A program made the position numbers and the translations under genes. A stretch of 64,000 bases of DNA, taken from contig NZ_JALCZU010000004.1 in assembly GCF_023522835.1 (NCBI RefSeq), positions 62,001 to 126,000 on the forward strand, given 5' to 3'. Below, piece by piece: positions 16,554 to 25,152 of the stretch. How positions within the stretch are numbered: the stretch's first letter is position 1; each line of letters opens with the position of its first letter. The DNA is from Oceanobacillus saliphilus (lineage in GTDB: Bacteria > Bacillota > Bacilli > Bacillales > Amphibacillaceae). Under the pieces are notes generated by a model that saw nothing but the letters and a program-made list of their open reading frames with translations, was not told the DNA's origin and did no database searches.

Positions 16554-16697
16554 ATGAGCCTAAAATCTAGCATCTATAAAATTTTACGCATTTGGAATGA
16601 TGTTGATGCCGTAAGAAAAGGTAAGATAGGGAAACGTATGGGGCGAAGAATAACCGGAAAAGCGACAGGAAAAGCAATGAGAAAATTATTTAAATAG
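16554..16697 (+). CDS. 47-residue basic small protein
   Basis: Starts MSLKSSIYKILRIWNDVDAV and ends GKAMRKLFK. It is strongly basic with a repeated GK/GR pattern (GKIGKRMGRRITGKATGKAM). AGGAGGG is 6 nt before the ATG and a TATAAT lies about 23 bp upstream. Small proteins of this look are common in Bacillaceae; the function is unknown. It may bind nucleic acid or membranes through its positive charge. Confidence 0.7.
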   Translation: MSLKSSIYKILRIWNDVDAVRKGKIGKRMGRRITGKATGKAMRKLFK

Positions 16698-16750
16698 AAA
16701 TTGGTTAAGAGAAAAATAAGTATGTCGTATTACATTTTAAGATAGCGAGC

Positions 16751-17464
16751 GTGAGTATGGTGTTAAAGTATATCGCAATAATCTATGAAATAGCATTAGT
16801 GGGACTAGCGCTATTTTCGGTCTTCATGATGCATTCCACCGATACAACCATCTTGGTTCTTGATAAACTGGTGTGGTTGTTATTATTTATTGATGTTCTC
16901 GTCCGTTTTGCTGTATCGAAAAATAAATGGAAATATGTAAAGAAAAATCCGTTTGACTTGATAGCAATTATTCCTCTCGACAGTATTTTTCAAACGGCAA
17001 GAATCGTCCGCCTGTTTCGTTTGCTTCGTTTATTTTCCATTAGCAGTAAATATACAACTATAATACGGAACATTTTATATACTAACGGACTGAACAAAGT
17101 GCTTGCTGCATCCTGTTTTATGTTGATCATTTCATCCATCCTGGTTACTCATTTCGAGCCAAACATTGGTACGTATGCAGATGGTTTATGGTGGTCTATT
17201 GTAACGACAACAACTGTTGGATATGGAGATATTTCACCTGAGTCAATCGTTGGCAGGTTGGTAGCTGTATTTCTTATGTTAGTGGGTATTGGGATTATTG
17301 GAATGTTGACGAGTTCCATAACAACCTATTTCATTAAAAATGATGAAAAGGATCCTGCTTTAATTTATCTTAAATCTGAGCTTGATCGATACAATCAATT
17401 GGATAAGGAAGAAAAAGATAGACTCGTGATTATCCTAAAGGATCTAAATAATAAAGCACCATAG
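16751..17464 (+). CDS. Voltage-gated-type potassium channel
   Basis: 237 residues. Hydrophobic segments S1-S3 are followed by an Arg-rich S4-like helix (ARIVRLFRLLRLF, about 83-95), S5, a pore helix and the selectivity filter TTTVGYGD (153-160), then S6 and a short helical C-tail (LKSELDRYNQLDKEEK). The layout is that of a small six-helix K+ channel without an RCK domain. The start is uncertain: GTG at 16751 or ATG at 16757, neither with a strong ribosome binding site. It may be weakly co-transcribed with the 47-residue gene upstream. Confidence 0.88.
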   Translation: MSMVLKYIAIIYEIALVGLALFSVFMMHSTDTTILVLDKLVWLLLFIDVLVRFAVSKNKWKYVKKNPFDLIAIIPLDSIFQTARIVRLFRLLRLFSISSKYTTIIRNILYTNGLNKVLAASCFMLIISSILVTHFEPNIGTYADGLWWSIVTTTTVGYGDISPESIVGRLVAVFLMLVGIGIIGMLTSSITTYFIKNDEKDPALIYLKSELDRYNQLDKEEKDRLVIILKDLNNKAP

Positions 17465-17513
17465 AGTTGTATTTAGTTTCTGCGTTGCTATATTCATTTC
17501 AATAGGACGCATT

Positions 17514-18005
17514 TCAACCTGCTGATTTATTATTACCTGCTTTTATCATCGTAATAAATTCCGTATCATCGCTGTGAAAAAGTCGTTTTCTCTCAAAGCC
17601 AAATTTTTCATAAAGATGGATTGCCCTCTCGTTGAAAGTTGCCACTGTCAATCGGATGTCCTTGTCTTTGTGCTTTTCACATACAAAGGAAAGTATATGC
17701 GTAAAAAATTCATAGCCCTTTCCTTTCCCTGTCAGTTCTGGTTTCATGCCAATACCAACATCCACACAATCTTCTTCATATGCACCAAGTAGATTTCCGG
17801 CGGGGACCTGGGCAGATCTTCCCGTACAGAAAAACCCGATTAAGTTGTTATAATCGTCCTGTACGCCATAGTAATGATTGCTTAACAGTTCCAAGATTGC
17901 ATTTGATGTTAATATATTATTATAAAAATCATATGGTTTCTCATATTTCCAGCACAACGCCTCTACAGCAGCGTGCTGATTCATCTTTACAACTTTTAAA
18001 GACAT
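17514..18005 (-). CDS. GNAT-family N-acetyltransferase
   Basis: About 163 residues. The motifs are DDYNNLIGFFCTG (core strand), VGIGMKPELTGKGKGYEFF (acetyl-CoA loop) and NERAIHLYEKFGFERK (C-terminal motif B). ATG at 18005 is used because GGGGA is 6 nt upstream; the earlier in-frame ATG at 18041 lacks a ribosome binding site. The substrate is unknown. Confidence 0.85.
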   Translation of the reverse strand: MSLKVVKMNQHAAVEALCWKYEKPYDFYNNILTSNAILELLSNHYYGVQDDYNNLIGFFCTGRSAQVPAGNLLGAYEEDCVDVGIGMKPELTGKGKGYEFFTHILSFVCEKHKDKDIRLTVATFNERAIHLYEKFGFERKRLFHSDDTEFITMIKAGNNKSAG

Positions 18006-18136
18006 AACAATTCCCCATTTCTTAACATGCTCATTTACCATTATAGCTTTGTTAAGGAATCAGTCCCATATCCAAATTTCATTTGCCATGATTTTCTTCC
18101 TCTTACTATATTCTAGAAGTTAAGGCATTATCCTGC

Positions 18137-18223
18137 TTAGAAAATTTGGTTGTCACCAAGCCTCTCGATGACAGCCTTAGTTGCACTTATGCAGATAGGA
18201 TAGTTTTATACATTCTTATGTGC
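18137..18223 (+). repeat. Two-hairpin ~85-bp intergenic repeat, copy 2
   Basis: Starts TTAGAAAATTTGGTTGTCAC. The first stem (GGTTGTCA with TGACAGCC) is intact apart from one pair. The second stem (GCAGATAGGA with its partner ending in TGTGC) is weaker. Confidence 0.8.
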
Positions 18224-18268
18224 CAAAAAAAACGAAGCTGTCTAATTGTAAAATTAAACGAGCTTCAT
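18224..18268 (-). terminator. Terminator of the 35-residue gene
   Basis: On the minus strand GAAGCT...AGCTTC, with inner pairs AATTTT/AATT, is followed by GTTTTTTTTGG. It ends the small gene at 18275 and abuts repeat copy 2. Confidence 0.8.
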
Positions 18269-18274
18269 TTACGC

Positions 18275-18382
18275 TTATTTTTGCGTATATTTTCTTTGCC
18301 TTCTCTTATTCAGCAACTTTCTAACGATTGGATATATAATTGGTCCATATCTAATAATTCTTCTTACTAAACGTCCCATCAT
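18275..18382 (-). CDS. 35-residue basic small protein
   Basis: MMGRLVRRIIRYGPIIYPIV followed by RKLLNKRRQRKYTQK. The ATGs at 18382/18379 follow GGAGGAG, and a terminator follows the stop. The hydrophobic middle with basic ends suggests a membrane-binding peptide. Similar short proteins occur in Bacillaceae; the function is unknown. Confidence 0.65.
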   Translation of the reverse strand: MMGRLVRRIIRYGPIIYPIVRKLLNKRRQRKYTQK

Positions 18383-18475
18383 CTTCTCCTCCGTAAAGTG
18401 AAATCTTGGCTTTAGTTTATATTCCCTGTTTATGGAGGTTTTTAAACAAGATTACATAAAATAAAGAGATTTATA

Positions 18476-18613
18476 TTACTTACCTTTTCTATCTATTCCA
18501 ACTTTTTTTCCAACCTTTTTACTTTCGATAAATTCTACACCAAATTCTGCATCACCTGCATTGTTGGTTGCATTGGATTGAAGTTTATTTCGGTTCTGAT
18601 TACGATTTGCCAT
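18476..18613 (-). CDS. Short gamma-type small acid-soluble spore protein-like
   Basis: 45 residues: MANRNQNRNKLQSNATNN, then AGDAEFGVEF, recalling the Q/A-G-x-FGTEF repeat of gamma-type SASP (SspE), and a Lys-rich tail. Only one repeat unit is present, against two in B. subtilis SspE. Family members are amino-acid stores in the spore core. AAAGGAGGAG precedes the ATG at 18613; the frame open to 18763 runs into a degenerate intergenic repeat and is not used. Confidence 0.65.
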   Translation of the reverse strand: MANRNQNRNKLQSNATNNAGDAEFGVEFIESKKVGKKVGIDRKGK

Positions 18614-18683
18614 GCCATCTCCTCCTTTTATATGAGCTATATTTATTCTGTATAATCCAAGAGAAACTATGCACATTTTGTCA

Positions 18684-18755
18684 TTAGAAACCTTGGTAGA
18701 GGACGCTCCAGTTGCACTTATGCAGTTAGGAAACATTTGTACTTTCGGACAGTTG
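18684..18755 (+). repeat. Degenerate copy of the two-hairpin repeat
   Basis: TTAGAAACCTTGG, then GTTGCACTTATGCAGTTAGG, matches the family, but the first hairpin has been lost and the second is poor. Confidence 0.6.
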
Positions 18756-18820
18756 ATCCTCATGTGCGCTTCTCTCGAATTCTTGAAAAAGAGTCATATT
18801 GTCCGTTGACGCGTGATAAA

Positions 18821-18849
18821 TTGACAAACCAGTCCTATCAGGGTAAATT
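18821..18849 (+). promoter_or_regulatory. Possible sigma-A promoter for the Ktr-type gene
   Basis: TTGACA, 17 bp, TAAATT. It points towards the RCK gene and would give a ~205-nt leader. No known riboswitch pattern was recognised in that leader. The 18614-19061 gap otherwise holds only the degenerate repeat. Confidence 0.4.
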
Positions 18850-19061
18850 GACCTTACCTAAGTGAAGGTATGCCATAAATTTTTAATTGCATGTAACATC
18901 CATACTTGATAGATAACATAAAGAAGCGTAAAATTTTTTATACAACTTACCCATTTGCCCAGCAGTTGCTCCACATAAGTGTGAATTCAACGTCTAGCCA
19001 TCAGATTATCTAGTTGTATATGATTTTTCAAATGGGCAAGAGACAGAAAAGAGGGTTTATC

Positions 19062-19718
19062 GTGAAAAAACAAGTCGTTGTTATCGGGCTCGGAAGGTTT
19101 GGAAGAAGTGTATGCAAACATTTATATGAACTTGGACATGAAGTATTAGCCATCGATATAAAAGAAGAAAGAGTTAACGCAGTTTCAAATTACGCTTATT
19201 ATTCCGTACTTGCAAATGCATCTGATGAAAATGCTCTAAAAAACTATGGTGTTAAAAACTTTGATCACGCAATTGTTGCAATAGGAGATAACATTGAAGC
19301 TAGCATATTATGCACATTAATCTTAAAAGATATGGGTATAAAAGAAGTTTGGGTTAAGGCCCGCGATCCACATCATCAAAAAATACTTGAAAAAATCGGA
19401 GCTGACCGGATTATTCAACCCGAAAAGGAAATGGGTATCCGTATTGCCAATCAGCTTGATTCAGGAAAACTCCTGGATTATATAGAACTGTCCAATGAAT
19501 ATAGCATTTTGGAATTGAAAGCAACAGAAAAAAATTCAGGTAAATCATTAGTTCAATGGGATGTTCGGGCGAAGTTTGGCTGTACAATACTTGCAATCAA
19601 ACGGGGAAATGATGTAAACATTTCACCCATGCCTCATGACGTCATTATTCAAGGAGATATATTGGTTGTCATTGGAAATATCCATGATCTAAAGCGATTT
19701 GAAAAAAAGGGCTTCTAG
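19062..19718 (+). CDS. KtrA/KtrC-type potassium-uptake regulatory (RCK) protein
   Basis: About 218 residues. The N-terminal RCK_N Rossmann domain begins VVVIGLGRFGRSVC (nucleotide-binding GxGxxG) with an acidic residue after the second strand (AIDIKEE). The RCK_C domain covers about 135-218. It forms the cytoplasmic ring gating a KtrB/KtrD translocator, binding ATP/ADP and, through RCK_C, c-di-AMP in the family. The translocator is not in the window, as is usual for KtrC. GTG at 19062 follows AGAGGG at 6 nt. Confidence 0.88.
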   Translation: MKKQVVVIGLGRFGRSVCKHLYELGHEVLAIDIKEERVNAVSNYAYYSVLANASDENALKNYGVKNFDHAIVAIGDNIEASILCTLILKDMGIKEVWVKARDPHHQKILEKIGADRIIQPEKEMGIRIANQLDSGKLLDYIELSNEYSILELKATEKNSGKSLVQWDVRAKFGCTILAIKRGNDVNISPMPHDVIIQGDILVVIGNIHDLKRFEKKGF

Positions 19719-19743
19719 TAACTTGGAACTAAATTAGAATCAT

Positions 19744-19779
19744 TTAAAGAAGCCTGCCTCTTGTGGCAGACTTCTTTAA
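19744..19779. terminator. Bidirectional terminator
   Basis: TTAAAGAAGCCTGCC and GGCAGACTTCTTTAA pair. It lies between the convergent RCK and alkaline phosphatase genes. Confidence 0.9.
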
Positions 19780-19790
19780 AATGAAGCTCT

Positions 19791-21137
19791 TTATTTTAAT
19801 TTCATTGTTTCAGCAATAATCTTCGGCAAATCTGTATTGTCATAGAATCCTACAAATTTGTCCGATTGTGGTCCGTACACGTAGACTGGAATATCTGCTC
19901 CTGTATGGTTACTGCTTGTCCAGCCAATAGTAGCTCTGTCACTGATTACTTTATTAATCGCAAGCTTTGCATTCGTTGCTTCTTGAATGTATTGCGTTTC
20001 CTCACTACTTAATTCAAATTCTGTATATGTGTTCACTACTTCATTTACATTGGAGCGGTCTTCATTCAACTGTGCTGCCATGTACTCCCCTGTTGCTGTA
20101 ACACTTTGAAGTACAGAAGCATTCAGATCCATTTGACCATTGGCACCAGTAGTCATTCCACCTGTATCATGATCACCAGCTACAACAACTAATGTTTTTC
20201 CATCTTCCTCAGCGAAAGCAATCGCCGCTTCAACAGCTGCTTCGAAAGCTGCCACATCGCTCATCGCCCAAGCAGCATCATTATCATGTCCAGCCCAATC
20301 AATTTGACTTCCTTCTACAACAAGGAAAAAACCATCTTTATCTTCTTCTAGAATAGCAATTGCAGTCTCTGTCATTTCAGCTAGACTTGGTTCCTCTGTT
20401 TCCGCGCGGTGTAATTCAGGAGCAAGTGCATCCTCTGCAAACAGGCCAAGTAGTTTTTCTCCTTCTTCCACATTAATATCCGAAGCATTCAATAATTCAT
20501 CGCGGGTTTCAACAAATGCATAACCATTCTCTTCCGCTTGATCAATCAAATTAAGTTCTTCTTGATTTCCACCTTCCGAGATTGGTAAGAAGTTATTTTT
20601 CCCACCACCAAGCATTACATCGACATCACTATCAATTAGTTGTCTAGCAATCTCTGTTTCATTGTTGCGACTTTCTACATGGGAAGCAAATGCAGCTGGA
20701 GTAGCATGGGAAATCGTTGAAGTAGCAACCAACCCGGATGCTTTTCCTTCTTCTTGTGATGCTTCAAGAATGGTTTGTAGTTCATTTCCTTCTGTATCAA
20801 GACTGATAACACCATTATTGGTTTTTTCGCCAGTAGCCATCGCCGTACCTGCAGCCCCTGAATCAGTTATATCCGAATCAGCTGAGTATGTAGTGAACAT
20901 ACCTTTTAAATGCTTGTCCCAGACAGCGTCTTCCCCCTTATAAACACGATAGTTTGCTGCATAATCGGCACTGAATCCATCGGGAATCATATAAATGACA
21001 TTTTCCACCTTTTGGTTTCCATTACCTTTACCTGGTTTTCCGGCCCAATCTGGTTTGGCAGCATCCGCAACACCAACACTCAATCCTGAAAGAACAAGAC
21101 CTGCACTAAGAGCAACAACTCCAATTTTCTTAAACAT
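19791..21137 (-). CDS. Secreted alkaline phosphatase
   Basis: 448 residues with a Sec signal peptide (about 1-26, ADAA cleavage region). IPDG supplies a metal-binding Asp, the nucleophile Ser93 lies in TDSGAAGTAMATG, and VAGDHDTGG and SSNHTGADIPV supply further metal ligands. It hydrolyses phosphomonoesters outside the cell. The last motif also occurs in the B. subtilis PhoA/PhoB-type enzymes. No PhoP box could be assigned with confidence. Transcribed alone. Confidence 0.92.
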   Translation of the reverse strand: MFKKIGVVALSAGLVLSGLSVGVADAAKPDWAGKPGKGNGNQKVENVIYMIPDGFSADYAANYRVYKGEDAVWDKHLKGMFTTYSADSDITDSGAAGTAMATGEKTNNGVISLDTEGNELQTILEASQEEGKASGLVATSTISHATPAAFASHVESRNNETEIARQLIDSDVDVMLGGGKNNFLPISEGGNQEELNLIDQAEENGYAFVETRDELLNASDINVEEGEKLLGLFAEDALAPELHRAETEEPSLAEMTETAIAILEEDKDGFFLVVEGSQIDWAGHDNDAAWAMSDVAAFEAAVEAAIAFAEEDGKTLVVVAGDHDTGGMTTGANGQMDLNASVLQSVTATGEYMAAQLNEDRSNVNEVVNTYTEFELSSEETQYIQEATNAKLAINKVISDRATIGWTSSNHTGADIPVYVYGPQSDKFVGFYDNTDLPKIIAETMKLK

Positions 21138-21293
21138 GTTACCTCTCCTCTCAAATTTGAATCTATCATTAGCTTACATGATAGACATGAAGAGGATATA
21201 AACACTCCGTAAATATGCAGTGAATTTTTTTCGTGCGAAATGACTACTACTTAATTCATAGTAATGTGTTTGAAAAGCAGTGAGGAAAAGGAA

Positions 21294-21327
21294 CCAACCG
21301 TTTTAAATTAGTTTTTAAAACGGTTGG
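21294..21327 (-). terminator. Terminator-like hairpin
   Basis: CCAACCGTTTTAAA pairs perfectly with TTTAAAACGGTTGG. On the minus strand it follows the lipoprotein gene; only a weak T-run trails it. Confidence 0.7.
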
Positions 21328-21347
21328 CTTGTAGATATTTCTTCTAT

Positions 21348-21950
21348 TTATTCTAATTCGATAGACACAATATATACTTGCTCATATCCTGTTGCAGCCT
21401 CCAATTGCTCGTCGGTTTCGATAGATGTCTCTAAACTGATTACATTATTATTTGAATTCACTATTGTAGCAACTATCTTTTTCTCTTCTCTGTTGATAGA
21501 GACCGGCAATGATGTGTAACCCGATGCCGATCCAAGCATTTCAGCTTCCATGTCAATATCCTTTTCTGCAGTTGTACTGATTTGACCATTATTTAATATA
21601 ATCGTACCTATCCACTGATCTTTTTCTTCCAAATTCTGTTTGAGGAGTATGATCCGAATATCATCTTTTATCTCTTCTTCCGATATTTCTATAGATAATT
21701 GTAACAGCTCTTCCATTAATTCTCCTTCTCCATAGTAATCCACTGTTATCATTATCCTCTGTACATCCCGTTCCTTAATCTCCAAATCATATGCAAAAAA
21801 ATGTTCACTCACTACATTCAACAAACCTATTTCAAAGTCGGTCAGTTCTACTTCTTTGATGACTGCATCTCTTTTGTTTTCAGTTAGATCGTTCGAACAA
21901 GCTGTCACGAAGGTGAGAGCAAAAAGTAAAAAGATAGATATAAACTTCAT
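21348..21950 (-). CDS. Putative lipoprotein of unknown function
   Basis: About 200 residues: a signal peptide with lipobox FVTACS (Cys at about 18), then a mixed alpha/beta domain with acidic helices (LEIKERDVQRIMI, QLSIEISEEEIKDDIRIILLKQ). No family was recognised. ATG at 21950 follows GGAG by 9 nt. Transcribed alone, next to a GNAT gene in the same direction (98-bp gap). Confidence 0.7.
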   Translation of the reverse strand: MKFISIFLLFALTFVTACSNDLTENKRDAVIKEVELTDFEIGLLNVVSEHFFAYDLEIKERDVQRIMITVDYYGEGELMEELLQLSIEISEEEIKDDIRIILLKQNLEEKDQWIGTIILNNGQISTTAEKDIDMEAEMLGSASGYTSLPVSINREEKKIVATIVNSNNNVISLETSIETDEQLEAATGYEQVYIVSIELE

Positions 21951-22048
21951 TAGAATCATCTCCAATAAGCTTATTTGAAAAGAAAAAAGTAATGGAGGAA
22001 CGAATATTTCGAATGATCTAATTACTATTCGCAGATCATCTGCTTCAT

Positions 22049-22876
22049 CTAGTAGTGATACCTGTAATAGTCCTGTGCATATATTTTTCTAAAACCACTG
22101 GACTCGTATAATCCCAAAGCATGTGAATTTGTTGCTTCCACCTCCAGAAAAATAGGATAGCCGCTCTCGTATTCTTTCATTACGGTTTTCTTTAGGGCTT
22201 TTCTGCCATAACCTCTTCCCTGATATTCTGGCAATATAGCAAATCCATAAATCCATGCCTCTAATGCTTCATGAGCCACTCGGATTTTCCCGACCGTTTT
22301 GTCATCGGCCTCAATTATATAAAATTGCTGCTCTTCTTCGAGTCTGATCCTGTTGTTATATGCTTTCGATTCATCTTCCGAGAAGCCGAAACAGTGTACG
22401 TCAAGCTGAATTTCAGCGTTTCGATCTTCATGTGATACAGAGGGTCTCACATGTATGTCATCCATGCCACTTAATTCTATTTTTTCCCATTGCAATTGGT
22501 ACTCTGTAAAGGCATATTCACAAGTAACTGAATCTAAAAATTCTTTTGCAGTATTAGAATTACCAGGTGCATTCAATAGAATTTCTCTGTAATGACTATC
22601 TTTACAACGATAAAGCGCTTTCGAAAATAAATCAGAAAATATCCCCCTTCTTCGGTATGCTGGATGTACCATGCCACATAGTTCTACCTTTGTTCCAAAC
22701 CCATACAACCCTAGAAATGCGATAAGTTTTCCATTATCTAAATAAAAAAAGTCATTCTCTTCATCTACACTTCTGTTTCGCAGCATATCCCAATTCAGCT
22801 TTAATCGAATCGTATCTTCTGCTTCACAAATTTGCTGCAGCTCCTCAATAGCTTTTAATTGTTTCATCGTTAACAT
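22049..22876 (-). CDS. Tandem GNAT-domain acetyltransferase
   Basis: About 275 residues with two GNAT-like halves. The first has VELCGMVHPAYRRRGIFSDLF. The second has YGFAILPEYQGRGYGRKAL and NSHALGLYESSGFRKIY. The second half keeps the full acetyl-CoA signature. Two-domain GNATs of this layout are common in Bacillaceae and their substrates are mostly unknown. ATG at 22876 follows GGAGG by 5 nt; an in-frame ATG at 22888 overlaps that site. Confidence 0.85.
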   Translation of the reverse strand: MLTMKQLKAIEELQQICEAEDTIRLKLNWDMLRNRSVDEENDFFYLDNGKLIAFLGLYGFGTKVELCGMVHPAYRRRGIFSDLFSKALYRCKDSHYREILLNAPGNSNTAKEFLDSVTCEYAFTEYQLQWEKIELSGMDDIHVRPSVSHEDRNAEIQLDVHCFGFSEDESKAYNNRIRLEEEQQFYIIEADDKTVGKIRVAHEALEAWIYGFAILPEYQGRGYGRKALKKTVMKEYESGYPIFLEVEATNSHALGLYESSGFRKIYAQDYYRYHY

Positions 22877-22907
22877 AGTAACCTCCATTTACATAACATG
22901 GCTTATT

Positions 22908-23102
22908 TTAAAAACCCTTACGCTTCTTCAATGTGTACACAGACTTTACTACTCCTATGAGACAAAAAACAAAAACAGGTATGATCCCATAATAGAAATA
23001 ATTTGAATGTCCTGACGTAAAAGACAAAACAAGAAAAAATAGCGGCAGTCCAACAACCGCAAAGAGAGATATCGCTAACACGAACTTAGGTTTCTTTTTC
23101 AT
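22908..23102 (-). CDS. Small two-helix membrane protein
   Basis: 64 residues: basic N-terminus (MKKKPK), two hydrophobic helices (about 7-28 and 37-54) and a basic tail (TLKKRKGF). GGGG is 9 nt before the ATG. No family recognised. It may be co-transcribed with the tandem GNAT downstream. Confidence 0.6.
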   Translation of the reverse strand: MKKKPKFVLAISLFAVVGLPLFFLVLSFTSGHSNYFYYGIIPVFVFCLIGVVKSVYTLKKRKGF

Positions 23103-23253
23103 TTATACCGTCCCCTTATAAGAGAATTTTCGTTACAAATTATTCCAGCCATATACGAACGGGCAAATTTTTGCCTTCTGCGTAGCAACTCATTTCTTAT
23201 ATATACATATACAGATTATCTCCTTCTCAATACCTCATGAACTCTTTTATTAC

Positions 23254-23757
23254 CTAAATTTCCATTCCTTCCTTAACCTTCAATACCATCCTCACTGTCT
23301 TCAGAATATGTCCATCAAAGTTGTCATCGAATTCGGATTCAATCTCAAAACCCTTGGCATGATAAAATGTTTTTCCGATAAGATTATTCTTTTCTACATT
23401 TAAATGGATCTCCGTAGCACCCAAATGCTCAATACCTTCTTTCAAAAAAGCCGTACCAATTCCCTGTCCTTGATAATCCGGATACAAATAAATCGCACCA
23501 AGCTCAACTACACCATTTTGTGAGACAGGAGAGTAATTGGCAAAACCGACAATCTTCCCGGCAACCTCCGAAACATAAATATTCGACTGCTTTAAACGCC
23601 TTTTCATATTTACATTACTATAAGCGGAGTTCAGGAATTTATCTTGAATTTCAACAGGTATGATCCCTTCGTACGTTGAATGCCAACTTGTTTCTGCTAC
23701 ATGTTGGACCTCGGCAATATCCTTTTTTTTCATTTTACGTATCCTAAAATCCATCAT
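23254..23757 (-). CDS. GNAT-family N-acetyltransferase
   Basis: 167 residues with a complete GNAT layout: TSWHSTYEGIIP near the N-terminus, ELGAIYLYPDYQGQGIGTAFL (strand 4 and acetyl-CoA loop) and NLIGKTFYHAKGFEIESE. It resembles the YkkB/PhiA-like group by its WHxTYxGIIP start. The substrate is unknown. GAGGTGG precedes the start; the second ATG (23754) is equally possible. Confidence 0.85.
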   Translation of the reverse strand: MMDFRIRKMKKKDIAEVQHVAETSWHSTYEGIIPVEIQDKFLNSAYSNVNMKRRLKQSNIYVSEVAGKIVGFANYSPVSQNGVVELGAIYLYPDYQGQGIGTAFLKEGIEHLGATEIHLNVEKNNLIGKTFYHAKGFEIESEFDDNFDGHILKTVRMVLKVKEGMEI

Positions 23758-23855
23758 AAGCCACCTCTAATTATTTATGAATTCCAATATTTTCTAACAT
23801 TATATCACTACTCATAGTAATTATGGATTCGATTCTTATGATTCGTGTAAAAATA

Positions 23856-23887
23856 AAAAAGCATTGCTCTGAATGCAATACTTTTCT
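23856..23887 (-). terminator. Terminator of the 51-residue gene
   Basis: AAAGTATTGC on the minus strand pairs with GCAATGCTTT, and TTTTTATTTTT follows. Confidence 0.75.
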
Positions 23888-23891
23888 TGTA

Positions 23892-24047
23892 CTATTTTTT
23901 ATTCACTTTGTTTTTTTCATCATATTTTTCGGTGATCATTCTGCCTACCTCAGAATTATCGAGTCCTTTTTTGACTCCTGCGGCAATGACAAAATACAGA
24001 ACAATAAACGGTATGATATAAATGACCAATCCCATAAAAATTTCCAC
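23892..24047 (-). CDS. 51-residue small membrane protein
   Basis: MEIFMGLVIYIIPFIVLYFV then IAAGVKKGLDNSEVGRMITE, ending KNKVNKK. One membrane helix is followed by a charged tail. GTG at 24047 follows GGAGG at 7 nt and a terminator lies just behind the stop, so this is a real gene, although a longer frame on the opposite strand overlaps it. Unknown function. Confidence 0.7.
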   Translation of the reverse strand: MEIFMGLVIYIIPFIVLYFVIAAGVKKGLDNSEVGRMITEKYDEKNKVNKK

Positions 24048-24177
24048 GGATGTACCTCCTCTATTTATGTAAATATGGAACTAGTCCCATTATATAGTTT
24101 CCTTGTCTTCCCTGCCAGAATAGACGGTAATTATTTATTCTATGTCATAGAAGATTACCATTTAAAAATCAAAACCA

Positions 24178-24212
24178 ACAAAAATAGGGGCATGAGAGCG
24201 TCCCCTAATTTT
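24178..24212 (-). terminator. Terminator of the SIMPL gene
   Basis: AACAAAATTAGGGG pairs with CCCCTATTTTTGTT on the minus strand around an 11-nt loop. Confidence 0.8.
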
Positions 24213-24213
24213 G

Positions 24214-24876
24214 TTAATACCGGAATTGAACTTCCACTTTTGCCATGATAACAATTTCCCCTGGCTCTATTGGAGTGGTAAAAGTCTCAGCTGCAAGCGT
24301 GAGCATATTATAGGTAATTGGCGTATCGATCACGCGCTCAACGATTCTGATTGGAGTTGGGTCCAAATTTAATTGCATGGTCTCGTTTATAGTCTGGGCC
24401 TTTTCTCTTGCATTTTCCAGTGCGGATACAAGTGCCTGCTGATAATATAGCTGCCTATTTTGGACAGTAAACTGGATGTTCGAAACACGATTCACCCCTG
24501 TTTGAACAGCAACATCGATAATATTCCCAACTTGATCAATCGCTGTGACCTCAACCGTTATTTGATTTCTGACCTCATAACCTCTGAACACTTGCTGCCC
24601 GTCTATAAAATCATATCTCGGGGTAATGTTAAAAGCTGTTGTTTGGATATTTCCCCTCTCGATTCCTAAATTCAAAAGCGCGTCAATAACCCGACTCATT
24701 ATTTGCGCATTCTCCTGTTGGGCCTGAGAAAGTGATACATTTTCAGTAATGACTTCCAACTGAATCCTGGCAATATCCGGCTGCACCGACACACTCCCCT
24801 CACCAGTCACACGCAACGTTCGCCTTTCCAAATCTGGCTCAGGCTGCCGAGAATGAGGAACATATGGATAATACAT
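24214..24876 (-). CDS. SIMPL (DUF541) domain protein
   Basis: About 220 residues. The SIMPL domain starts RTLRVTGEGSVSVQPDIARI and continues through FNITPRYDFIDGQQVFRGY and VNRVSNIQFTV to the AETFTTPIEPGEIVIMAKVEV ending, as in YggE-like and BP26-like proteins. These form large oligomeric rings; the role is unclear. No signal peptide is present, unlike YggE. ATG at 24876 follows AAAGGTG; upstream in-frame ATGs lack a ribosome binding site. Confidence 0.85.
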   Translation of the reverse strand: MYYPYVPHSRQPEPDLERRTLRVTGEGSVSVQPDIARIQLEVITENVSLSQAQQENAQIMSRVIDALLNLGIERGNIQTTAFNITPRYDFIDGQQVFRGYEVRNQITVEVTAIDQVGNIIDVAVQTGVNRVSNIQFTVQNRQLYYQQALVSALENAREKAQTINETMQLNLDPTPIRIVERVIDTPITYNMLTLAAETFTTPIEPGEIVIMAKVEVQFRY

Positions 24877-24985
24877 ACCAATCACACCTTTCTTCATGCT
24901 TCTATAGATAGTATGCAATTTGCTTGGGAATAATTAATTAATGTGGACTTGTGCTAGGAAGAGGAGGCAGGATTTCTTATTTTAT

Positions 24986-25152
24986 ATGGAGTTATGATTG
25001 AATATGAATTTCTGGTTTTAGATGGAGTTATGATTGAATATGGATTTATGATTTGATTATGTGTTTCTGATTTTAATTTGTGAACTATGGCATTTCATTT
25101 GTGAACTATGGCAATTCTGGTTAAAACTATGGCATTTTTTTCAAAACAATGG
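24986..25152. repeat. Degenerate short tandem repeats
   Basis: ATGGAGTTATGATTGAATAT occurs at 24986 and again at 25022. After that, four units of ~20-22 bp share ACTATGGCA or ACAATGGC at 25083-25152. The 388-bp gap between the SIMPL and ypsA genes is otherwise unremarkable. Confidence 0.7.

Noticed and set aside
18850-19061. Possible c-di-AMP (ydaO-type) riboswitch before the Ktr-type gene
   Set aside because: Expected because such riboswitches precede ktr genes, but the conserved ydaO sequence blocks were not found in this leader.
23823-24248. 141-codon plus-strand frame
   Set aside because: It runs antisense across the better supported 51-residue minus-strand gene, its terminator and the end of the SIMPL gene, and has no ribosome binding site.
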